DNA of 5,413 nt from an uncultured Megasphaera sp. (lineage in GTDB: Bacteria; Bacillota; Negativicutes; Veillonellales; Megasphaeraceae): positions 1 to 5,413 of the forward strand of contig NZ_CATWFF010000135.1 in NCBI RefSeq assembly GCF_958350005.1, in the 5' to 3' direction. The notes beneath the pieces were generated by a model. The model was given only the letters and a program-made list of their open reading frames with translations, had not been told where the DNA came from and made no database searches. Positions 1 through 5,413 of this stretch are shown piece by piece. The first letter of the stretch is position 1, and each line of letters opens with the position of its first letter. A program made the position numbers and the translations under genes.

Positions 1-478
1 TCATAACAGCATGGCGCGGGCCGCCGGTCATATCGGCATGAATGCATACACCTTCCTCGGCATGGGCATCAATATACTGTCTGACAATGCCGGCCATGGA
101 AGCAATGCTCCCAATAGTCTGATCAATAGGCTCCGTTTCGTCATAGTCAATGGTGTGCACATGGCCCTGTAAATGGGGGAACCGTTCTACAATGCGTCTG
201 CTGATAAACTCTTTCTGAATGACTTTCCGTACAGTGCCGTCATTCTGTTCATCCAGCAAAATCGTACCATTCAGCATTTTCGTCGTAACGCAGAAAATAT
301 CGTCGACCTGCCGGCCGTCTTTCTGCAGCACATGATTCATATAGCAAATGGCCGACTCATTGGTCTGGACACAGGTGACTTGTGTGCCGTCATGCAGTTC
401 ATATATTGTCTGTGTCAGCTGGTGCGTTGTACGGTCCGTATGCAGATTGCTCATAAATGCGAGCATGATGTGTTTCAT
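1..478 (-). CDS. CARF-domain protein, type III CRISPR accessory (N-terminal part, runs off the left edge)
   Basis: The frame is open from an ATG at 478 to base 1, giving 159 residues with no stop, so the C-terminus lies outside the window. Seen: an N-terminal hydrophobic strand HIMLAFMSNL (residues 3-12) suited to the first strand of a Rossmann-like fold, a second strand near VTCVQTNESA (34-43), a third near DDIFCVTTKM (59-68), and the motif DMTGGPRHA (149-157) after a strand GVCIHA. A D-x-TGG-x-R/K motif after the penultimate strand is typical of CARF domains, which bind cyclic oligoadenylate made by Cas10. The start is supported by AAGGAG nine bases upstream. Inferred role: sensor of the type III second messenger, acting as effector or ring nuclease. 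The output domain (HEPN, nuclease, membrane segment or other) cannot be seen, so no named family is assigned. The gene follows the cas operon in the same direction but is separated from it by a hairpin. Confidence 0.75.
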   Translation of the reverse strand, partial: MKHIMLAFMSNLHTDRTTHQLTQTIYELHDGTQVTCVQTNESAICYMNHVLQKDGRQVDDIFCVTTKMLNGTILLDEQNDGTVRKVIQKEFISRRIVERFPHLQGHVHTIDYDETEPIDQTIGSIASMAGIVRQYIDAHAEEGVCIHADMTGGPRHAVM

Positions 479-487
479 CAATGTCAG

Positions 488-493
488 CTCCTT
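488..493 (-). promoter_or_regulatory. Ribosome binding site of the CARF gene
   Basis: AAGGAG on the minus strand lies nine bases before the ATG at 478. It follows almost directly after the T-run of the upstream hairpin. It supports 478 as the start and shows that this gene has its own initiation site and does not depend on coupling to the gene before it. Confidence 0.75.
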
Positions 494-536
494 ATAAAAA
501 CAGGCTGTACAGCGCCACATGCTGTCAGCCTGTTTT
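494..536 (-). terminator. Intrinsic-terminator-like hairpin between the cas operon and the CARF gene
   Basis: The arms 521-536 and 497-513 are complementary over 16 base pairs with one bulged base, and enclose a 7-base loop (514-520). Read on the minus strand, the descending arm ends in TTTTT followed by ATA. The stem starts 5 bases after the stop codon of the TIGR03986-type gene (542-544), the usual place for a rho-independent terminator. The base of the stem is four A-T pairs, so the symmetric sequence could also act on the plus strand with a shorter T-run. No promoter-sized space is left between it and the CARF start, so it may act as a partial terminator (attenuator), or as an RNA processing or 3'-end stabilising structure. 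Whether it terminates fully cannot be judged from sequence. Confidence 0.75.
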
Positions 537-541
537 CATGA

Positions 542-2401
542 TTACTTACCTGAATGAACGACTTCTTCCGGTGTCTGCAGTAATGCCCGCTTCAGATATC
601 GTTCATCGACAGTATCGTTTTTCATATCGCCGCTCATGGCAGCAATGCGGTCATTCCAGTCCGGATCTTTGGTATTGTTCCAATCCAGGAGGCAGCATAA
701 TTCCTGCAGAGACTGGTCATACGATGCCTTGGCATCGCCCAGATGTTCCGCTGCATAAGCATCAAAGGCGGAAATATAGGCAGTGCCGTCTTCGACGCGG
801 GATGCATCGGCCCAGCCTTTGCGGTCGAACAGCTTTTTATATGTATCGTCCGTATCCAGATGCAGTTTTGGCGTAATGCGAACACTGCCAAGGCCCAGGG
901 ATTTTCCCTGTCCCAGCTTGAAGACAATATCCTCTTTGTCCGACAAATGGAACAACTTGAGCAGAGCTCCCAGCTCTACCTTGCGCAGGTCCTGGAAGCG
1001 AATGCGGCTTACAAAACGACTCCCTGCCCGCAGAGGCTGAATCTGATGATAAATCAGGTTCTTCGTGTCCCCATCTACTTCTGCCTTCGATGCCTGCCAG
1101 TCCCGGGGGCCAATTTTCCGGTGCCAGTACATTTTATAGCCTCTGATTTCCGTTTTTCGTTCCTCATCGTCCCAGTGAGCCGGCGGATATGATGTCTGTT
1201 TTAAATACAGCTGAAACGATGTCGGATTCGGCGACATAAGGGCTTTGACGTACTGTTTTTCCAGAAAATCAGGCTGCCCCTGAAGCTGGGCATCTTCAAA
1301 GGACAGGCGGCTGGCCCAGTACGTCGATTTGCCAATGGATTTCGCCGCCTGCCCTGCATCGTCTCCTGTGCCGGCAGTTTTGCCAAATACAGCATCGGCA
1401 AAATCAATTTTTTTGCTGCGCACCAGCGGATTGACGCGCTGTTCAATGGAGTTCTTATAGGGAATGCGGAAGGACGTGCCGTGACCAAAATAGAGACTGC
1501 GGCCGCTTTCAATAAAATAACACGGCGCAATGCGGTCAATATCGGCGCGCTGTGCAAATGCCCGCGCTTCGTCATTGCACAGGATATTGGAATTGGTCTT
1601 CCCATCAACGATTTCATCGACCAGGTTGACACCTGTGCGGTTTTTATCATTGCGGTAATCTTCAATGACCGAGACAGCTATTTTTCGGGAATCATTCCAG
1701 TTGGGGCTGAACAGACGGCGATTATATTTTTTCATATGACCAGCGCTGTTTTCAGTCAGGGCCCCTGTAATGACATAGGCACTGCCGTTTTTCATGTCCC
1801 ACTGTACGCGGGAGCCTTCAGCCAGATACCCTCCGTTTGCACCGTCGTCCAGTTTTTCTGCCGTGCAGGGAGCAATATAATAGACGCCGTCTTTCCGGTA
1901 CAAAAAGCCGGGCTTCGGAGCCGGCACATCTCTGCCCTTGGCGTTTTTCGTAACCATTCGTTCTTTATAATACGCATGCAGAGCCTGATTGCCAATATCG
2001 CCGTTGGGAGCCATGAGCTTGCGGAAATAGAGATGCCGGTTTGTATAATCCTCATCGGCCCGCATGGCACCGGCCGTTACGATTTTGAAGAGATTGCGGA
2101 ACATGCCGCGCAGGGAACTTCCGGGAATCACAGGGCGGCGGTTCGGTACAAAAAACTGGCTTTCTTTCGTATCTTCCTCGATCTCCGTGCCGATGAACAG
2201 CGGCGTCAGCGCTTCCAGCTGCAGTTCTATCGTACCGGAATAAGTAGATTCTTCCTGAATATAAGCCGCAAAGTGTTTCTTAATCTCACTGTCTGATAAT
2301 TCATCCCAGCGCAGGCCCTGATCCAGTGGCGATGGAAGAACTGCCTTGGCAGTCGATACAAAATTATACGGTGCCGTTGCAAATTCAGTGTTTCTGCTCA
2401 T
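542..2401 (-). CDS. TIGR03986-type CRISPR RAMP protein (Cas7 with large insertion), type III-D-like
   Basis: This 619-residue protein is read as a Cas7-superfamily backbone subunit that binds crRNA in a type III effector. Seen: the N-terminal motif APYNFV (10-15) characteristic of this RAMP family; a first RAMP strand SGTIELQLEALTPLFIG (55-71); the loop and helix motif RPVIPGSSLRGMFRNLF (89-105), as in Csm3-like proteins; a family motif RGYKMYWH (420-427); and the glycine-rich loop LGQGKSLGLGSV near 496-507. More than 300 residues lie between the IPGSS motif and the glycine-rich loop, far more than in Csm3, which fits a Cas7 with an inserted domain. A tail of about 110 residues follows the loop. 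The acidic residue usual in the Csm3 cleavage loop is not evident, the matching stretch being ESQFFVP (80-86). The start at 2401 is chosen because it sits 1 base after the Csx19 stop and 8 bases after AAAGGGGG. An in-frame ATG at 2473 would overlap csx19 by about 70 bases and adds residues unlike the family. Confidence 0.88.
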   Translation of the reverse strand: MSRNTEFATAPYNFVSTAKAVLPSPLDQGLRWDELSDSEIKKHFAAYIQEESTYSGTIELQLEALTPLFIGTEIEEDTKESQFFVPNRRPVIPGSSLRGMFRNLFKIVTAGAMRADEDYTNRHLYFRKLMAPNGDIGNQALHAYYKERMVTKNAKGRDVPAPKPGFLYRKDGVYYIAPCTAEKLDDGANGGYLAEGSRVQWDMKNGSAYVITGALTENSAGHMKKYNRRLFSPNWNDSRKIAVSVIEDYRNDKNRTGVNLVDEIVDGKTNSNILCNDEARAFAQRADIDRIAPCYFIESGRSLYFGHGTSFRIPYKNSIEQRVNPLVRSKKIDFADAVFGKTAGTGDDAGQAAKSIGKSTYWASRLSFEDAQLQGQPDFLEKQYVKALMSPNPTSFQLYLKQTSYPPAHWDDEERKTEIRGYKMYWHRKIGPRDWQASKAEVDGDTKNLIYHQIQPLRAGSRFVSRIRFQDLRKVELGALLKLFHLSDKEDIVFKLGQGKSLGLGSVRITPKLHLDTDDTYKKLFDRKGWADASRVEDGTAYISAFDAYAAEHLGDAKASYDQSLQELCCLLDWNNTKDPDWNDRIAAMSGDMKNDTVDERYLKRALLQTPEEVVHSGK

Positions 2402-2402
2402 G

Positions 2403-2957
2403 TTAGTGTCCCCCTTTCCAGGGCGTAACTGCCAGGAAGCGGTAATCGCCATACCCGGCCTGCCCGTTTTCATGAATCGTAATATAGTTGCGCGTTGTCA
2501 GTACATAGTAAGGTGCCTGCTGCGCTGCCGGAATCGTAAGCGTAATAAAGCGCTGCGTGTCCTTGAGAACGGCATAGCCATCGTGAAAGGACTGTAATTC
2601 TCCCCAAAGGCGGGCCGACGTGTCGACAAAATCGCCGGAAGTCCCTTCGCCGTCGCAGATATACCGGCCTGTATAGGCTGTGCCGCTGCGGCGAAGATGC
2701 AGTTCTTCCCTGTCGTTAAACAGGCGTACTTCCAGAATCAGCCCTTCATCCAGGTCGGCACCGTCACTGAACGTAAGACCTCCCTTAGTCCACCGTCCCC
2801 AGATAACACGGTGATACTGCCAGACAATGACCAGGCCATCGTTCTTCATATACATGGCTGCCAGCTGTGCCAGGTTCTTCTGCTGTGCTGCAACAGAAAC
2901 GGTTTTCCACGTTCCCTGAACAGACTGCAGGGACCCTTTCATCGTCGTATCCATCAT
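2403..2957 (-). CDS. csx19: Csx19-like protein (TIGR03984-type), type III-D accessory subunit
   Basis: A 184-residue soluble protein with no signal peptide or membrane segment. Seen: tryptophan- and aromatic-rich central strands (VIVWQYHRVIWGRW, roughly 43-56), an alternating beta-rich middle, and a C-terminal stretch YRFLAVTP near the end. It has no RAMP glycine-rich loop and no nuclease motif. The assignment rests on size, general pattern and above all position between two Cas7-type RAMP genes, where Csx19 is found in III-D loci. In the III-Dv complex of Synechocystis Csx19 is a structural subunit, and a similar role is inferred here. The start ATG at 2957 overlaps the upstream stop by 4 bases (ATGA), with AGGAGGT 6 bases away. 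A second ATG follows at once at 2954 and sits 9 bases from that site, so either could be used. Csx19 is poorly conserved, so another small CRISPR-associated protein is possible. Confidence 0.65.
   Translation of the reverse strand: MMDTTMKGSLQSVQGTWKTVSVAAQQKNLAQLAAMYMKNDGLVIVWQYHRVIWGRWTKGGLTFSDGADLDEGLILEVRLFNDREELHLRRSGTAYTGRYICDGEGTSGDFVDTSARLWGELQSFHDGYAVLKDTQRFITLTIPAAQQAPYYVLTTRNYITIHENGQAGYGDYRFLAVTPWKGGH
2410..2417 (-). promoter_or_regulatory. Ribosome binding site that sets the TIGR03986-type gene start
   Basis: AAAGGGGG on the minus strand lies 8 bases before the ATG at 2401, inside the last codons of csx19. This site, with the 1-base gap to the csx19 stop, decides for the start at 2401 over the longer in-frame ATG at 2473. 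Confidence 0.7.
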
Positions 2958-4321
2958 TGTGCCACCTCCTGCATTCCGTCATACTGCACCAATGCCTGAG
3001 CCAGTGCTTCCAGGCCAATGTCATCAGACAAGACGGCGCCCTTTTCATCCAGTACGGCTTCTTTGCCGTTGTATACGATACGGGCGGATGTACCCTTCAG
3101 ATAGCCGCGGCCAATGGCTTTATCTGCACCGAGAGCAATCCGGCCGGTCCATAAGTCGCGAAGGAGGAACAGGGCCAGCCCTGCTTCCCAGTCCTGACAG
3201 CGGTCAATGGAAAAGGCCAGCGTAAATACCGGTGTGTCCGGCACTTCCTGCCAGACCGGCTTTTCTGCAAAAAGTTTGCTTTCTATCGTCGCACCTGTAA
3301 AGCGGTCGACAGCATTTCTGGTCTGCTTCTTTTCTTTCACGCCCTGGCGGAAATATACTTCTTCCGTATAAAAACGGCTCTTCTGCTGTGTCGACTCGCT
3401 TCCTTTTTCGTCTGAAAAACCCATGAGCTGCCGCAGCAGATCCGGTGATTTTCCCAGACGGCGCAGAATATAGGCAGCCTGATGGCGCAGCACACCTTTG
3501 ACGGTCGTGCCGGGGATGACGTAATCGTGGCGGCTCTGCTTCATGACGGCATGAACATGATTCTGCCGGTCCGCATCGCTGACGTCCGTATTGCGCACAA
3601 GAAGAGACGTCCGCAGGGCAAAGGTCCCTTCGATGCGCAGACCCTGATCAGCAGGCCGTGCCGTTCCCTTGTAGGGCCCGCTGCTCGGCTGTTTCTGCAG
3701 CAGCCAGGCAGCTACATCGTCAGCCTTGGTGAAATCATACGTCAGGGCCTGAACGTCAGCAAAGGAAAGAAGGCCAAACCCTTTCGTCGTCAGCGAACCG
3801 AGGCGAATGCCGCCAGCCAGCATATCGGTCAGATACTTCGCCAGATCTGTCATCGATGTACCCAGCCGTTCTGCTTCCTCTTCATGGTACTGCCGTATGA
3901 CCAGCATAAGGGACAGCTCGCCTGCAGCACCGCGTTCGACAGCTTCATAATCATAGCGGTGTTTTTCTACAGTCGTCCCTGTATATGTATCGATATGAAC
4001 GCCGTCGCGGACGACGATTTCCGCCTGGTCCAGCGTGCTGTCCGTGACGGTAACCGCACTTTGCAGAGCCCTATCTCCTTCAGCATACCCAAACAGCAGG
4101 GGTTCCCATTCCGGATGTTCCCAGTGCACGCGGCTGCGCAGCGCACCGGCAATGGATGTACCAGGAATGAAGGGGCGTTCCATTTCATCTTTCAGCACAA
4201 AAATATCGACGCCCCTGCTGCCGTCCCGTTCTTCCTGCCCCGAACTGATACGCAGCGGAGAAGCCAGCGTAAATGTGCCATGTATACGAATTCGTTTGGT
4301 AATTACCGGACTGTTCATCAT
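2954..4321 (-). CDS. cas7: Tandem Cas7 (Csm3-like) RAMP protein, two Cas7 units in one chain
   Basis: A 455-residue protein made of two RAMP units, predicted to bind crRNA and target RNA in the type III backbone. Unit 1 (about 1-195): strand IRIHGTFTLASPLRI (11-25), loop with D39 in VDIFVLKD, the motif RPFIPGTSIAGALRSR (49-64), HIDTYTG (109-115), and glycine-rich GGIRLGSLTTKGFGLL (170-185). Unit 2 (about 225-410): LRIEGTFALRTSLLV (228-242), DYVIPGTTVKGVLRHQ (266-281), a VDRFTGAT motif, and LGADKAIGRGYLKG (397-410). The paired IPG-[TS]-[ST]-[IV]-x-G helix, x-D-x-x-TG loop and terminal glycine-rich loop show a duplication of a Csm3-type fold. D39 aligns with the aspartate that cleaves target RNA in Csm3, while unit 2 has V256 or a neighbouring histidine there. 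A linker of about 35 residues joins the units. The gene overlaps both neighbours by ATGA. ATG 4321 and ATG 4318 are adjacent, and the second sits at a more usual 7 bases from GAGGGGG. Confidence 0.9.
   Translation of the reverse strand: MMNSPVITKRIRIHGTFTLASPLRISSGQEERDGSRGVDIFVLKDEMERPFIPGTSIAGALRSRVHWEHPEWEPLLFGYAEGDRALQSAVTVTDSTLDQAEIVVRDGVHIDTYTGTTVEKHRYDYEAVERGAAGELSLMLVIRQYHEEEAERLGTSMTDLAKYLTDMLAGGIRLGSLTTKGFGLLSFADVQALTYDFTKADDVAAWLLQKQPSSGPYKGTARPADQGLRIEGTFALRTSLLVRNTDVSDADRQNHVHAVMKQSRHDYVIPGTTVKGVLRHQAAYILRRLGKSPDLLRQLMGFSDEKGSESTQQKSRFYTEEVYFRQGVKEKKQTRNAVDRFTGATIESKLFAEKPVWQEVPDTPVFTLAFSIDRCQDWEAGLALFLLRDLWTGRIALGADKAIGRGYLKGTSARIVYNGKEAVLDEKGAVLSDDIGLEALAQALVQYDGMQEVAQ
2964..2970 (-). 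promoter_or_regulatory. Ribosome binding site of csx19, inside the end of the tandem cas7 gene
   Basis: AGGAGGT on the minus strand, a near-consensus site, lies 6 bases before ATG 2957 and 9 before ATG 2954. It is embedded in the last codons of the upstream gene, which supports the ATGA overlap and coupled translation. Confidence 0.75.
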
Positions 4322-5413
4322 TCAACCCCCTCGCTGCTCTGTTTGTATTGTACGGACTTGCGGCCATGGCGGAACAGCCACAGCCAGTATTCATAAAAGA
4401 CAACGCCTTCTTCGGCATCTTTCGGTATCGCTGCCGCTTCCAGCAGGGATGCCGGAAAGCCGCCGGTAAAGGTTTTGCCTTCATAGGGCATGACGCCGCT
4501 GCCGTAAAACATGTCGTATAAGCTGACATGATGGATCTGCAGGGCCTTAAGATGGCCTTCAAAGGCACTGCCTTCAGGCACTTCTTCCCGCAGGCGCCGG
4601 CAGAACCGCTGCTTTGCCGACGGCAGATCGCAGCGGCTGCCCAGCAGCGATTCCAGGCGGGCAAAGACATGGGTAACCCCATGTCCTGCAGCCTGCCCCT
4701 GTATGTCAGCTGCATCTTCATAAGCCTGAGAACGGATTTCTTCGGCCATTCGTTTTTCTATAATAGCTGCTACGCACTGCCGTACTTCGTCAGACTGAAT
4801 GTGTACAGGCTGTTCTGACGGCACTGCCAGTATTTCTTCCGGCATATCCGGTTTCCATACCCAGTCCCGCTGCGGCCAGACACGGAGCTGGCCAAAGCCT
4901 TCTTCCCGACGCTGGCCACAGCCTCCGTACAGCAGCGTCTGCAGCGCCGCCATATCGTCAGCAGTCCAGTCACCGTCTTTGCGGATTTCAAAAACAGTTC
5001 CTGCCGCCAAAGCGCCCTGACGGGGACGGCGCAGTGCCCAGACAGAAACAAAGTTGTCTATCTCTGTCAGGGCACTTTGCATCATGCCCAACGAGAAATG
5101 ATGACCCCCTGTCAGAGAATTGAGAGCCTCTACGACCTGCGCCAGGGGCTGCTGCGCTCCATCAGCTACTTCCATTTCCGGAATAAGCGGCGTATCCAGA
5201 ACGAGATAAGCAGAGGTTCCTTCTATCTGGACAGGCGGCAGAGGTTCCAGTGTGCCCAAAGAGAGGCGGCACTGTCCATACTGCGTATATTTAGACCGCC
5301 CCAGCCGGCATACTGCACCTTCTTTCGGAATAGCCAGACCGTCTGCCAGTGCCTGCAGGTCCTGTTCTTCGCCGATAATCATGCCGCGAAAAGTCTGGCC
5401 CGCACTGATGGCT
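4318..5413 (-). CDS. csx10: Csx10 family RAMP protein, Cas5-like (C-terminal part, runs off the right edge)
   Basis: The frame is open to the right edge, so the N-terminus is missing. The 365 visible codons begin with AISAGQTFRG, which continues into the ATG at 5382, so that ATG is internal. Seen, numbered from the first visible residue: GQTFRGMIIG (5-14), then RLGRSKYTQYG (36-46), a signature of Csx10; a strand and helix near FVSVWALRRPRQGALAAGTVF (121-141); and the RAMP glycine-rich loop GGCGQRREEGFGQLRV (163-178). After this comes a C-terminal region of about 165 residues (about 200-364) that looks mainly helical, including VRQCVAAIIEKRMAEEIRSQ and THVFARLESLLG. Csx10 is the Cas5-like subunit of III-D complexes, expected to hold the 5' handle of the crRNA. 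The gene ends in two TGA codons in a row, overlapping the start of the tandem cas7 gene. If the missing N-terminal part holds an additional Cas7 unit, the protein would be a Cas7-Cas5 fusion as in III-Dv; this cannot be seen here. Confidence 0.85.
   Translation of the reverse strand, partial: AISAGQTFRGMIIGEEQDLQALADGLAIPKEGAVCRLGRSKYTQYGQCRLSLGTLEPLPPVQIEGTSAYLVLDTPLIPEMEVADGAQQPLAQVVEALNSLTGGHHFSLGMMQSALTEIDNFVSVWALRRPRQGALAAGTVFEIRKDGDWTADDMAALQTLLYGGCGQRREEGFGQLRVWPQRDWVWKPDMPEEILAVPSEQPVHIQSDEVRQCVAAIIEKRMAEEIRSQAYEDAADIQGQAAGHGVTHVFARLESLLGSRCDLPSAKQRFCRRLREEVPEGSAFEGHLKALQIHHVSLYDMFYGSGVMPYEGKTFTGGFPASLLEAAAIPKDAEEGVVFYEYWLWLFRHGRKSVQYKQSSEGVE
4326..4332 (-). promoter_or_regulatory. 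Ribosome binding site of the tandem cas7 gene
   Basis: GAGGGGG on the minus strand lies 4 bases before ATG 4321 and 7 bases before ATG 4318, inside the last codons of csx10. The spacing favours the second ATG, which would drop one methionine from the protein. Confidence 0.6.

Noticed and set aside
497..536. Inverted repeat considered as a lone CRISPR repeat or transposon end
   Set aside because: It occurs once, no spacer-repeat periodicity or target duplication is seen, and the T-run just after a stop codon fits a terminator better.
173..541. Plus-strand open frame opposite the CARF gene and hairpin
   Set aside because: The opposite frame carries the CARF-like motif and a proper ribosome binding site, while this one ends inside the terminator hairpin and has no supporting signal.
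1481..2296. Plus-strand open frame of 271 codons opposite the TIGR03986-type gene
   Set aside because: It lies entirely antisense to a protein with clear RAMP motifs, has no good ribosome binding site, and its translation is the cysteine- and isoleucine-rich kind expected from the complement of coding sequence.
2402..2473. Longer start (ATG 2473) for the TIGR03986-type gene
   Set aside because: It would overlap csx19 by about 70 bases and add 24 residues in front of the family's N-terminal motif, while ATG 2401 has a well-spaced ribosome binding site.
3482..4396. Plus-strand open frame of 304 codons opposite the tandem cas7 gene
   Set aside because: Antisense shadow of a well-supported gene; the translation shows no recognisable domain and crosses the csx10/cas7 junction.
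5380..5382. ATG at 5382 as the start of csx10
   Set aside because: The frame continues to the window edge and the residues before it (GQTFRG) belong to a conserved Csx10 stretch, so this methionine is internal.

Overview
The window holds one strand-uniform gene block, all on the minus strand and read from high to low coordinates. It encodes most of the backbone of a type III CRISPR-Cas effector complex of the III-D kind. In transcription order the genes are: the C-terminal part of a Csx10 (Cas5-like) protein, running off the right edge; a tandem Cas7/Csm3-like RAMP protein with two Cas7 units in one chain; a small Csx19-like protein; a large single-Cas7 RAMP protein of the TIGR03986 type with a big insertion; and the N-terminal part of a CARF-domain protein, running off the left edge. 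No Cas10, Cas6, Cas1/Cas2 or CRISPR array lies inside the window.

The first four genes are tightly packed. Csx10/Cas7x2 and Cas7x2/Csx19 overlap by 4 bases (ATGA), and Csx19 is separated from the TIGR03986 gene by 1 base. Each has a purine-rich ribosome binding site inside the end of the preceding gene. This points to one polycistronic mRNA with translational coupling and roughly fixed subunit ratios. Directly after the TIGR03986 stop codon there is a long inverted repeat followed by a T-run, which looks like an intrinsic terminator or attenuator. The CARF gene begins 19 bases after it with its own AAGGAG site. The hairpin therefore separates the RNA-guided complex from its presumed signal-responsive accessory protein.

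Inferred joint working: Csx10 would cap the crRNA 5' handle, and the three Cas7 units (two fused plus one with an insertion) would form the filament along the guide. Csx19 would be an accessory subunit of the complex. A Cas10 encoded outside the window would make cyclic oligoadenylate on target recognition, and the CARF protein would sense or degrade it. The set of a fused double Cas7, a Cas7 with insertion, Csx19 and a Cas5-type protein resembles the III-D variant (III-Dv) of Synechocystis, an architecture discussed as close to the ancestry of the single-chain III-E effectors.

Organism: moderate GC (about half), AGGAGG/GGGGG-type ribosome binding sites and compact operon structure suggest a bacterium, plausibly a moderately GC-rich Firmicute such as a member of the Negativicutes. 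This is a weak guess from composition only. There is no stretch over 300 bases without a gene.
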